DNA of 21,014 bases from an uncultured Oscillospiraceae bacterium (GTDB lineage: Bacteria > Bacillota > Clostridia > Oscillospirales > Acutalibacteraceae), in the NCBI GenBank assembly GCA_900540295.1, contig UQFM01000025.1, positions 1-21,014 on the forward strand. Direction: 5' to 3'. The position numbers and the translations under genes were made by a program. The first letter of the stretch is position 1, and every line of letters begins with the position of its first letter. The notes below the pieces were generated by a model that worked only from the letters and a program-made list of their open reading frames with translations, had not been told where the DNA came from and ran no database searches. Below are positions 1-6,929 of this stretch, piece after piece.

Positions 1-24
1 GCGTCAGATGTGTATAAGAGACAG
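1..24 (+). other. Nextera Read-1 transposase adapter (library artefact)
   Basis: Positions 6-24 are the 19-bp Tn5 mosaic end AGATGTGTATAAGAGACAG. The five bases before it (GCGTC) match the end of the Illumina Nextera Read-1 adapter. This is synthetic sequence left at the contig end and not part of the genome. Reading through it in frame gives the residues VYKRQ fused to the first gene, a familiar contaminant N-terminus. Real sequence starts at 25. Confidence 0.98.
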
Positions 25-315
25 GAACAGCAGATGCTTGCCATGGGTCGTGCCTTAATGAGCAAGCCGCGTATCATTTTGATGGATGAACCGTCAATGG
101 GACTTTCGCCCTTGCTTGTTTCTGAAATTTTTGATATAATTAAGGTAATCAGTGAAGGCGGTACAACCGTACTTCTTGTTGAGCAAAACGCGAAGAAAGC
201 ACTTTCCATTGCAGACAGAGCGTATGTTTTGGAAACAGGCAATATTACGCTTTCGGGCAAGGCATCCGACTTGATGAACGATGATTCTGTAAAAAAGGCG
301 TATCTCGGCGAATAA
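25..315 (+). CDS. livF: LivF-type branched-chain amino acid ABC transporter ATPase, 3' end only
   Basis: This is the C-terminal 96 residues of an ABC ATPase that powers uptake of branched-chain amino acids or a related substrate across the cytoplasmic membrane. The genomic part begins inside the ABC signature (EQQMLAMGRAL follows the expected LSGG). It continues through Walker B (IILMDEPSMGLSP, with the Glu after the Asp as catalytic base) and the H-loop region, where the sequence reads VLLVEQNAKKAL with Gln-Asn as in LivF rather than His. It ends in AYLGE, typical of LivF (usual length about 235 residues), so more than half is missing. The loss is caused by the adapter junction and the gene is probably intact in the organism. 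The stop is followed after 20 nt by the next gene, suggesting co-transcription. LivF is distinguished from LivG by the short C-terminus; the actual substrate is not shown. Confidence 0.88.
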   Translation, partial: EQQMLAMGRALMSKPRIILMDEPSMGLSPLLVSEIFDIIKVISEGGTTVLLVEQNAKKALSIADRAYVLETGNITLSGKASDLMNDDSVKKAYLGE

Positions 316-335
316 TTGAAAGGCTGGTGCGGTTT

Positions 336-974
336 ATGAGCAGTAAGTTTGTAATTACGATTGCAAGAGGATATGGCAGCGGCGGCAGAACAATCGGTAA
401 AATACTTTCCGAAAAACTGCATATTCCGTTTTATGACCGTGAACTGATTTACATGGCCTCGGAAGAAAGCGGTATCAATCTGGAATTGTTCGGAAAGCTC
501 GATGAAAAGGTGCGTAAGGGATTTTTTGACCCGCCTACAAAGCAGTACACAGGGGCGTTGATTCCGCCTGAGAGCGATGATTTTGTTTCGGATGAAAATC
601 TGTTTAATTACCAAGCCAAAATCATCAAAGAGCTTGCAGAGAAAGAATCCTGCATCATTGTCGGAAGATGTGCTGACTTTATTTTGAAAGACTGCGACAA
701 TGTCGTAGATGCATTTATTTGGGCGCCGATGACAGAATGCGTAAAGAATGTTATGGCTCTTGAGCCGTTAAATGAACGCGAGGCGGAGAAAAAAATCAAA
801 AAAATTAACAAGCACAGAAGCGAATATTACCGCTATTATACTTGCCGTGAGTGGAACGACTACCGCAATTATGAATTGTGCTTGGACAGCTCAAAACTCG
901 GTTTTGAAAAATCCGCAGAATTTATTAAAGCTTATTTGGAAATTAAATTCGGTTCAGATATTACAGCGGAATAA
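336..974 (+). CDS. Cytidylate kinase-like family protein
   Basis: A 212-residue soluble P-loop protein. The N-terminus FVITIARGYGSGGRTIG is the nucleotide-binding loop of the cytidylate-kinase-like family (AAA_26/PF13189 type), followed by LSEKLHIPFYDRELI, where the DRELI segment is typical. A central IIVGRCADFIL and the basic lid-like stretch KKINKHRSEYYRYYT are also characteristic. Family members are usually 200-220 residues, so it appears complete. It is not the housekeeping Cmk; the true substrate of this family is not established, although phosphate transfer from ATP to a nucleotide-like acceptor is likely. I prefer ATG at 336 (GAAAGG about 12 nt upstream) over an in-frame GTG at 327, which would sit almost on the ribosome binding site. 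It lies 20 nt behind livF, so it is probably in the same transcript, which ends at the hairpin after it. Confidence 0.8.
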   Translation: MSSKFVITIARGYGSGGRTIGKILSEKLHIPFYDRELIYMASEESGINLELFGKLDEKVRKGFFDPPTKQYTGALIPPESDDFVSDENLFNYQAKIIKELAEKESCIIVGRCADFILKDCDNVVDAFIWAPMTECVKNVMALEPLNEREAEKKIKKINKHRSEYYRYYTCREWNDYRNYELCLDSSKLGFEKSAEFIKAYLEIKFGSDITAE

Positions 975-984
975 AAGTACTTAG

Positions 985-1026
985 AAGAAAACACAGAGGT
1001 GTAAACTTACACCTCTGTGTTTTCTT
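985..1026. terminator. Bidirectional intrinsic terminator between convergent genes
   Basis: A perfect inverted repeat of 19 bp per arm (985-1003 and 1008-1026) with a 4-nt loop AACT. The core arms are CACAGAGGTGTA and TACACCTCTGTG, flanked by A-rich sequence on the left and T-rich on the right. Either transcript would therefore form a strong stem followed by uridines. It sits between the rightward kinase-like gene (ends 974) and the leftward lysine operon (ends 1044) and probably ends both. Confidence 0.9.
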
Positions 1027-1043
1027 GTATACAAGGTAATGAT

Positions 1044-1505
1044 TTAATCAAAAATCTTGTGCAGCGCTTCCAAAGTATTTTCCAAATCTGCTTTCGCAAC
1101 CAAAACGGAAATATCCACTTCCGAAGTCGTAATCATGCTGACATCCGCTTTGGCATCTGCCACAGCCTGAAAGACCTTACCTGCAATCCCCGGACAACCG
1201 CGCATGCCTTCGCCGAATACGGAAATTTTGCAGTGACCGTTGCTGATGGAAAGCTTCAAATCGGGATTCAGTTCCCGAAGATGAGCGGAAATTTCCAATA
1301 TACCGCCCATATCTTCGCCTGCAATGGTAAAAGAAAGTTCGGGAATATTGCGGTGCGGCGGCGTCTGTGAAATCATATCCACGTCGATACCTGCCGCGGA
1401 AATCATGGCAAAAATCTTAGCAATTAAATCAATGTCGGCAGGGGAGTCGTGCAAAGAAATTAAAGTCACATCTTCTACAACGGTTATACTCTGAACGGTA
1501 TTCAT
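1044..1505 (-). CDS. Stand-alone two-ACT-domain protein, aspartokinase regulatory-subunit-like
   Basis: A 153-residue protein made of two ACT modules and nothing else. The first (about residues 8-75) has VTLISLHDSPADIDLIAKIF and IDVDMISQ, as in the first ACT domain of aspartokinases. The second (about 83-152) has KISVFGEGMRGCPGIAGKVF and ISTSEV-type sequence (ITTSEVDISVLV), matching the motif of lysine-sensitive aspartokinase. The catalytic kinase domain is absent. It is the last gene of the riboswitch-controlled asd-dapA-dapB operon, 17 nt after dapB, with a clear AGGT/GGAGG-type site 7 nt before ATG at 1505. Established knowledge: aspartokinase ACT domains bind lysine or threonine for feedback control, and Bacillus LysC makes a separate C-terminal beta subunit from an internal start. 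I infer that this is a free regulatory subunit or lysine sensor. It could also bind another partner. Confidence 0.82.
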   Translation of the reverse strand: MNTVQSITVVEDVTLISLHDSPADIDLIAKIFAMISAAGIDVDMISQTPPHRNIPELSFTIAGEDMGGILEISAHLRELNPDLKLSISNGHCKISVFGEGMRGCPGIAGKVFQAVADAKADVSMITTSEVDISVLVAKADLENTLEALHKIFD

Positions 1506-1522
1506 ATCTTTACCTCCATTTC

Positions 1523-2275
1523 TTATTCTGCAACCAAGTCTTTCATGGAATACAGCTTTGCAGGTTTATTTTTTAAGAAGAGCGCGGCATTGACTGCGCC
1601 CGTAGCGAAAAGTCCCTTAGAACGCGCTGAATGCGATATTTTGATAACTTCATCCATACCCGCAAAAATAATTTCATGCTCACCGACAATTGTACCGCCG
1701 CGCACTGCGTGAATGCCGATTTCATTTGCATCGCGTTTCGCGCGTTTCGAGTGGCGGTCAAACTCATAGTGCGGCTTATGGGAAAGTGCCTCTGAAACAG
1801 AATCCGCCAGCATCAAGGCTGTTCCGCTCGGCGCATCGATTTTTTGATTGTGGTGCATTTCTACAATCTCAATATCGAAAGAACCGTCTAAAACGTGTGC
1901 CGCTTTTGCCGCAAGCTCTGCAATCAGGCTTACACCGATAGACATATTGGCAGAGAAAAATACAGGAATCTCATTTGCCGATGCTTTCAGCGTATCCACC
2001 TGTTCTTCAGAAAGCCCCGTCGTGGCAACTACGGCGGCAGTATGTGTCTGCTTTGCAAAGCTGAGCAGATTCTCTAACACAGACGGATGTGAAAAATCAA
2101 TAATCACATCAGCAGGCACATTGATGTCCGAAAATTGCTTAAATACAGGAAATTCCGCAACGCCGTCGCCGATATCCACACCCGCGACAATTTCACAGTC
2201 TGCACGCCGCGCAACTGTATCTGCAATAACACGTCCCATATGTCCGAAACAGCCGCTTAAAATTATTTTTGTCAT
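1523..2275 (-). CDS. dapB: 4-hydroxy-tetrahydrodipicolinate reductase
   Basis: DapB reduces the DapA product with NAD(P)H to tetrahydrodipicolinate in the diaminopimelate/lysine pathway (cytoplasm). The N-terminal dinucleotide-binding loop reads ILSGCFGHMGR. The central segment VEMHHNQKIDAPSGTALMLA holds the family signature (catalytic His pair, substrate-binding Lys and the DAPSGT loop). The C-terminus VAEHEIIF-like and SHSARSKGLFATGAV are also typical. It is about 250 residues, the normal length. I place the start at ATG 2275, where GGG lies 11 nt upstream; an in-frame GTG at 2284 would add MKK but sits too close to the ribosome site. It follows dapA by 33 nt and precedes the ACT protein by 17 nt, all in the lysine operon. 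Confidence 0.95.
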   Translation of the reverse strand: MTKIILSGCFGHMGRVIADTVARRADCEIVAGVDIGDGVAEFPVFKQFSDINVPADVIIDFSHPSVLENLLSFAKQTHTAAVVATTGLSEEQVDTLKASANEIPVFFSANMSIGVSLIAELAAKAAHVLDGSFDIEIVEMHHNQKIDAPSGTALMLADSVSEALSHKPHYEFDRHSKRAKRDANEIGIHAVRGGTIVGEHEIIFAGMDEVIKISHSARSKGLFATGAVNAALFLKNKPAKLYSMKDLVAE

Positions 2276-2308
2276 TTTTTTCACATCCCAAAGTGTTTTT
2301 ACATTCCG

Positions 2309-3196
2309 TTATATCAGCTTATATTTTTTCATGACCGCTTCCAATTTTGCAGTGTTTTCCGCGTTCATATCGCAAAGCGGCATACGCAACGGACCTGCAT
2401 CAAAGCCCATCATGCGCATCGCCTGTTTTACGGGAATCGGATTGACATCCATAAACATTGCGTTGCAAAGCTCTAAGTAGTCCAGCTGTAATTTGCGGCT
2501 GGTTTCAAAATCGCCGTTCAGGGCGGATGCTGCAATATCATGTGCCAACTGCGGTGCGATATTGGAAAGTACAGAGATAACGCCTTTGCCGCCTAAGGAC
2601 ATGATTGCCGTAATCTGGTCATCGTTTCCTGAATATACGGCGAAATCTTCGTCGCAAAGAGAAATGGTTTTCGCAATGGCGGAAAGATTACCGGTCGCTT
2701 CCTTTGCCGCATAAATCATTTTATGCTTGGAAAGCGCCGCGTAGGTTTCGGGCTTTACTTCACAGCCTGTGCGGCTCGGCACATTGTAAATAATTACAGG
2801 GGTAGAAACGCGGTCTGCAAGGTAGGTGTAGTGTCTGTAAAGTCCCTCTTGGGAAGCCTTGTTGTAATACGGTGTAACCATCAAAAGGCCGTCGACACCG
2901 ATTTTTTCAGCCTCATTGGAAAGGGTGAGGGCATAGGCGGTATCATTACTGCCTGTACCTGCGATAACAGGAATGCGTCCCGCAACGGTTTCCACAGTAA
3001 AGCGAATCGCCTCCGTATGCTCCTCATGTGTCAGCGTGGCGCTTTCGCCTGTTGTACCGCAAATAACAATGGAGTCTGTACCGTGTGCGATTTGATATTC
3101 TAAAATCGTTTTGAGGGCAGGGTAGTTCACTTTACCGTCCGCAGTGAACGGTGTGATGATTGCAACACCTGCGCCTGTAAAAATCGGTTTTTTCAT
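2309..3196 (-). CDS. dapA: 4-hydroxy-tetrahydrodipicolinate synthase
   Basis: DapA condenses pyruvate with aspartate semialdehyde, the committed step to diaminopimelate and lysine. The 295-residue TIM-barrel is full length. Visible motifs are CGTTGESATLTHEEH (substrate loop), YNVPSRTG (catalytic Tyr and substrate-binding Arg) and IYAAKEATGNL, which carries the Schiff-base lysine. The ATG at 3196 is preceded by a GGAGG site 8 nt upstream. It starts 15 nt after asd and shares its riboswitch-controlled transcript. Confidence 0.97.
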   Translation of the reverse strand: MKKPIFTGAGVAIITPFTADGKVNYPALKTILEYQIAHGTDSIVICGTTGESATLTHEEHTEAIRFTVETVAGRIPVIAGTGSNDTAYALTLSNEAEKIGVDGLLMVTPYYNKASQEGLYRHYTYLADRVSTPVIIYNVPSRTGCEVKPETYAALSKHKMIYAAKEATGNLSAIAKTISLCDEDFAVYSGNDDQITAIMSLGGKGVISVLSNIAPQLAHDIAASALNGDFETSRKLQLDYLELCNAMFMDVNPIPVKQAMRMMGFDAGPLRMPLCDMNAENTAKLEAVMKKYKLI

Positions 3197-3211
3197 AAAT
3201 TATGCCTCCAA

Positions 3212-4294
3212 TCAGTCCATATAACCTTCTGCACAAAGCAGTTCGGCAAGCAATACCGCGCCGCCTGCCGCGCCGCGAAGCGTATTGTGAGAAAGGCAAA
3301 CAAATTTGTAATCGTACTGTGTATCTTCGCGCAGTCTGCCGATGGAAATCGCCATACCGCCCTCTAACATTCTGTTCAGTCTGGTCTGCGGCATATTGTC
3401 CTCGACAAAGTAGTTGAGGAATTGCTTCGGCGCGCTCGGCAAATCCAGTTCCTGTGCTTTACCCTTGAAGTTTTTCCATACTTCTAAAATTTCTTCCTTT
3501 GAGGGTTTGTTTTCAAAGCGCACAAAAACCGCACCCATGTGTCCGTTGGAAACAGGCACGCGCAGGCACTGCGCTGTAAAATTCGGAGAGGTTGCGGGTG
3601 CAATGACATCGCCGTCAATTTTGCCCCAAATCTTCAAAGGCTCCTGTTCGCTCTTTTCTTCTTCACCGCCGATGAACGGAATAACATTGTCCACCATTTC
3701 GGGCCATGTATCAAAAGTTTTTCCTGCGCCTGAAATTGCCTGATAGGTGCAAACCAAAACATCTTTGACACCGAATTTGGACAGCGGGAAAAGGGCAGGC
3801 ACATAACTCTGCAAAGAACAGTTGGATTTAACCGCTACAAAACCGCGTTTTGTGCCCAAACGCTTTCTCTGTGCGGGGATGATATGGATGTGGTCCGCAT
3901 TCAGCTCCGGTACAACCATCGGCACATCGGGCGTATGGCGGTGTGCGCTGTTGTTGGAAACCACGGGGCATTCCGCTTTGGCATACTGTTCCTCAAGCGC
4001 CTTGATTTCATCTTTTTTCATATCCACGGCGCAGAACACGAAATCAACCATACCTGCGATTTCTTCCACATCGCCCGTAGCATCCATGACCGTTAAATCT
4101 TTTACATTTTCGGGAATATCGGTATCCATGCACCATTTTGCACCGACAGCATCCGCATATTTTTTACCTGCGGAGCGCGGGCTTGCCGCAACCACCTTAA
4201 CATTGAACCACGGATGATTGCTCAGAAGTGTTAAAAATCTCTGACCGACCATACCTGTTGCACCGATTACACCGACATTATACTGTTTTTCCAC
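3212..4294 (-). CDS. asd: Aspartate-semialdehyde dehydrogenase, archaeal/eukaryal-type subfamily
   Basis: Asd reduces aspartyl phosphate with NADPH to aspartate semialdehyde, the precursor of lysine, diaminopimelate, threonine and methionine. The 360-residue protein has the NADP loop GVIGATGMVGQRF at its N-terminus, the active-site cysteine in VAVKSNCSLQSYVPAL, and C-terminal HTLRGAAGGAVLLAE. The GATGMVGQRF and SNCSLQ forms fit the subfamily described for archaea and fungi (also present in some Firmicutes) rather than the E. coli form. The start codon is GTG at 4294, with a strong GGAGG 9 nt upstream. It is the first gene behind the lysine riboswitch and terminator, so it is the direct target of that control. 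Confidence 0.95.
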   Translation of the reverse strand: MEKQYNVGVIGATGMVGQRFLTLLSNHPWFNVKVVAASPRSAGKKYADAVGAKWCMDTDIPENVKDLTVMDATGDVEEIAGMVDFVFCAVDMKKDEIKALEEQYAKAECPVVSNNSAHRHTPDVPMVVPELNADHIHIIPAQRKRLGTKRGFVAVKSNCSLQSYVPALFPLSKFGVKDVLVCTYQAISGAGKTFDTWPEMVDNVIPFIGGEEEKSEQEPLKIWGKIDGDVIAPATSPNFTAQCLRVPVSNGHMGAVFVRFENKPSKEEILEVWKNFKGKAQELDLPSAPKQFLNYFVEDNMPQTRLNRMLEGGMAISIGRLREDTQYDYKFVCLSHNTLRGAAGGAVLLAELLCAEGYMD

Positions 4295-4334
4295 TTGTGT
4301 TTACCTCCAAAACGTGCTATTCTATTATCTGCAT

Positions 4335-4359
4335 AAAAAAAGCCGGTTGTTACAACCGG
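4335..4359 (-). terminator. Intrinsic terminator of the lysine riboswitch expression platform
   Basis: On the minus strand a 7-bp stem, CCGGTTG and CAACCGG with loop TAA (4343-4359), is followed by C and seven T (4341-4335). It lies between the lysine aptamer and asd, about 40 nt before the asd start codon, where a riboswitch attenuator is expected. Lysine binding would favour this hairpin and stop the operon. Confidence 0.88.
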
Positions 4360-4411
4360 TCATCAAAGAATCCTTTTTGTGCGTGCGAACGGCGAAAAAT
4401 CGCTGTATGCA

Positions 4412-4579
4412 CAATAGCACTCCATCAAACTTTGATGACAGTCATGCCGCTGTTCGCAGACATGCCCAAATAAATGCCCGCCAAAAGGCAATTCATTTTC
4501 GGCGAAAAACCCTTTTGCGTGCTGTCAATGACTTTTGGCAGTCTGAAACATGCTACTGATGTTTTCCGCACCTCTATTG
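4412..4579 (-). promoter_or_regulatory. Lysine riboswitch (L box) aptamer controlling asd-dapA-dapB-ACT
   Basis: The leftward leader carries the conserved L-box elements in order: AGAGGTGCGG just inside the first stem strand, CATCAGTAGC, GGGTTTTTCGCCGAAAA, TTGGGCATGTCTG, CATGACTGTCATC and, at the end, GGAGTGCTATTG. Stem P1 is closed by CAATAG (4579-4574) pairing with CTATTG (4417-4412). The span of about 168 nt is usual for this aptamer. It is followed by an intrinsic terminator and then asd, so the expected mode is transcription termination when lysine is abundant. Identification rests on motif order and context; no covariance model was run. Confidence 0.95.
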
Positions 4580-4606
4580 CAGTTACCAATATCATAGCAT
4601 TATTAT
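4577..4606 (+). promoter_or_regulatory. Possible promoter of queA, overlapping the divergent lysine promoter
   Basis: TTGCAG (4577-4582), an 18-nt spacer and TATTAT (4601-4606) face queA, whose ATG is about 50 nt further on. The -35 is only a partial match. The element overlaps the divergent lysine promoter and the first strand of the aptamer. This is a weak call; a second possibility is TTGCAA at 4607 with a poor -10. Confidence 0.35.
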
Positions 4607-4619
4607 TTGCAATAGTCAA
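4591..4619 (-). promoter_or_regulatory. Sigma-A promoter of the lysine operon
   Basis: On the minus strand TTGACT (4619-4614) is separated by 17 nt from TATGAT (4596-4591). Transcription should begin around 4584, a few bases before the first strand of the lysine aptamer. Spacing and position both fit. Confidence 0.85.
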
Positions 4620-4658
4620 TCATTTTCACAGATTTATCACTTTCTCGGGAGTTTTACG

Positions 4659-5687
4659 ATGAAAAAGCAAGATTTTTATTATGATTTACCAAAAGAGCGC
4701 ATTGCGCAAACACCGATAGAGCCGCGTGACCACTCTAAAATGATGGTTTTGCATCGGGATACGCACACCATAGACCATAAACATTTTTATGACATTTTAG
4801 ACTATCTAAAAAGCGGCGACTGCTTGATTCTGAATGATACACGCGTATTGCCTGCGCGCCTGTACGGCGAAAAAGAAGAGACAGGCGCACACGTGGAGTT
4901 TCTGCTTTTGAATCAAAAGGAAAATGACGTATGGGAAGTAATTACAGGTCCCGGCAGACGTGCCAAGGTCGGCGCACGTTTTCAATTCGGTAACGGGATT
5001 TTACGCGCCGAAATTTTAGAAGTGCTTGACAATGGCAACCGTTTGGCACGCTTCTTTTTTGAGGGCGACAGTATTTTCCCCGTGCTCGAAAAGGTCGGCG
5101 AAATGCCCTTACCGCATTATATTACAGAAAAATTAGAGGACAGTGAACGTTACCAAACGGTGTATTCCAAAGAATTAGGCTCTGCCGCCGCACCGACTGC
5201 GGGTCTGCATTTCACCCCCGATATGCTTCAAAGGATTCGGGAGATGGGCGTGGAAATCGGTTTTGTTACATTGCATGTCGGTATCGGCACATTCAGACCT
5301 GTAAAAGCAGACAATATCGAAGAGCACCAAATGCATTCTGAGCATTATCATTTACCCGAAGAAACTGCACAGCTGATTCAAAAAACAAAGGCTAACGGCG
5401 GACGTGTCATTGCTGTCGGCACGACCAGCTGCCGTACCTTGGAAAGCGTGGCAGCCTTCAAAGGGAAAATCTGTGCGGCGGACGGCTGGACAAACATTTT
5501 TATTTATCCCGGATATCGGTTCAAGTGTATTGACGGCTTGCTCACAAATTTCCATTTACCCGAAAGCACATTGATTATGTTGGTTTCTGCTTTTTATGAC
5601 CGTGAAAAAGTGTTGAACGCGTATAACATCGCTGTATCTGAGAACTACAGGTTTTTCTCGTTTGGAGATTGCATGCTGTTGCTTTGA
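4659..5687 (+). CDS. queA: S-adenosylmethionine:tRNA ribosyltransferase-isomerase
   Basis: QueA transfers and isomerises the ribosyl group of S-adenosylmethionine onto preQ1 already inserted at the wobble position of tRNA, giving epoxyqueuosine. The 342 residues are full length. Recognisable parts are FYYDLPKERIAQTPIEPRD at the N-terminus, LNDTRVLPARLYG, PLPHYI, AAPTAGLHFTPD, LHVGIGTFRPV, VGTTSCRTLES and FLP-type NFHLPESTLIMLVSAF. The usual C-terminal FGDAML reads FGDCMLLL here, a minor change. A CGGGAG site lies 7 nt before ATG. It is followed directly by tgt, the enzyme of the preceding step. Confidence 0.97.
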   Translation: MKKQDFYYDLPKERIAQTPIEPRDHSKMMVLHRDTHTIDHKHFYDILDYLKSGDCLILNDTRVLPARLYGEKEETGAHVEFLLLNQKENDVWEVITGPGRRAKVGARFQFGNGILRAEILEVLDNGNRLARFFFEGDSIFPVLEKVGEMPLPHYITEKLEDSERYQTVYSKELGSAAAPTAGLHFTPDMLQRIREMGVEIGFVTLHVGIGTFRPVKADNIEEHQMHSEHYHLPEETAQLIQKTKANGGRVIAVGTTSCRTLESVAAFKGKICAADGWTNIFIYPGYRFKCIDGLLTNFHLPESTLIMLVSAFYDREKVLNAYNIAVSENYRFFSFGDCMLLL

Positions 5688-5704
5688 GGAGAAAGGAAAG
5701 AATT

Positions 5705-6835
5705 ATGTTTCAGATTTTAAAAAAAGAATGCGTGGCCCGCCGCGGCGAATTTCAAACGGTACACGGCACGGTGCAGACCCCCGCATTTATGAATGTTGCC
5801 ACCGCGGGCGCAATTAAAGGCGGTGTGTCCGCTTATGATTTGAAGGAAATCGGGTGTCAGGTGCAGCTTTGCAATACATATCACTTGCATGTGCGTCCGA
5901 GTGACACCTTAATCAAGGAACTCGGCGGTCTGCACAGCTTCACAGGCTGGGACGGTCCGATTCTCACAGACAGCGGCGGATTTCAGGTGTTTTCGCTTGC
6001 GAAGCTTCGAAAAATCAAAGAAGAGGGCGTACATTTTAATTCCCATGTAGACGGCAGAAAAATATTTATGGGGCCTGAAGAAAGCATGCGGATACAGTCC
6101 AATCTCGGTTCCACAATCGCTATGGCGTTTGACGAATGTGTGGAAAATCCCGCCGCCTACCGTTACGCAAAGGATTCCTGTGACCGAACCGTACGTTGGC
6201 TGATACGCTGTAAAGCCGAAATGGAGCGTCTGAACGCCCTTGAGGGTACAATCAATCCGCATCAGCTGTTATTCGGCATTAATCAGGGCTGTACCTATGA
6301 CGATTTGCGCATTGAAAATATGAAGCAAATTGCAGATTTGGATTTAGACGGATACGCCATCGGCGGGCTGGCTGTCGGAGAACCGAAAGAGGATATGTAC
6401 CGCATTATATCCGCCGTAGAGCCGTACATGCCTAAAAACAAGCCCCGATACCTCATGGGCGTCGGTACACCGGGAAATATCCTGGAAGCCGTCAGCCGCG
6501 GTGTTGATTTGTTTGATTGCGTTATGCCGAGCCGTAACGCGCGCCACGGACACTTGTTTACCATGAACGGTATTATCAATCTCAACAACGAAAAGTATAA
6601 AAATGACTTATCACCGATTGAAGAGGGATGCGGCTGTCCAACCTGTCAAAAGCATTCCCGTGCGTATATTCGCCATTTGTTTAAATCGGGTGAAATGCTT
6701 GCGATGCGGCTTGCCGTGATGCACAATCTTTATTTTTATAATACGCTGATGGCAAAAATCCGTGCGGCAATTGAAACGGATACCTTTGCGGAATTCAAAC
6801 GGGAAAACGTGGAGAAATTAGACACCCGCATATAA
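5705..6835 (+). CDS. tgt: tRNA-guanine transglycosylase
   Basis: Tgt swaps guanine 34 of GUN-anticodon tRNAs for preQ1. From ATG 5705 the protein has 376 residues, normal for bacterial Tgt. DSGGFQVFSL carries the conserved Asp at residue 89; GGLAVGEP and MGVGTPGNIL follow, then the nucleophile Asp in LFDCVMPSRNARHG, and the zinc site CGCPTCQKH with a later His. The reading frame is open further upstream into queA, but ATG 5705 has an AGGAGA/AAAGG site at the right distance and gives the expected N-terminus MFQILKKE. It starts 17 nt after the queA stop and is surely co-transcribed with it. Confidence 0.97.
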   Translation: MFQILKKECVARRGEFQTVHGTVQTPAFMNVATAGAIKGGVSAYDLKEIGCQVQLCNTYHLHVRPSDTLIKELGGLHSFTGWDGPILTDSGGFQVFSLAKLRKIKEEGVHFNSHVDGRKIFMGPEESMRIQSNLGSTIAMAFDECVENPAAYRYAKDSCDRTVRWLIRCKAEMERLNALEGTINPHQLLFGINQGCTYDDLRIENMKQIADLDLDGYAIGGLAVGEPKEDMYRIISAVEPYMPKNKPRYLMGVGTPGNILEAVSRGVDLFDCVMPSRNARHGHLFTMNGIINLNNEKYKNDLSPIEEGCGCPTCQKHSRAYIRHLFKSGEMLAMRLAVMHNLYFYNTLMAKIRAAIETDTFAEFKRENVEKLDTRI

Positions 6836-6869
6836 ATTTGTTAGGAATTTGTAAAGTTTTGCTTTTCTA

Positions 6870-6898
6870 TTGCATTTTTTTGACTTTAATTGTATAAT
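6870..6898 (+). promoter_or_regulatory. Probable promoter of yajC
   Basis: A perfect -10 box TATAAT (6893-6898) lies in an AT-rich stretch between tgt and yajC. At 17 nt upstream there is only a weak -35, TTGCAT (6870-6875). The -10 is about 30 nt before the yajC ATG. Confidence 0.55.
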
Positions 6899-6929
6899 AA
6901 AAAAAGATTTTGATTTGGAGGAACCGTCT

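Noticed and set aside
1848..2480. A 210-codon plus-strand frame across dapB and the end of dapA
   Set aside because: It is antisense to two certain genes, with no initiation signal and a composition typical of shadow frames.
4425..4662. Short frames on both strands between asd and queA
   Set aside because: This stretch is the lysine riboswitch and two promoters. The frames have no ribosome site and cross structured RNA motifs.
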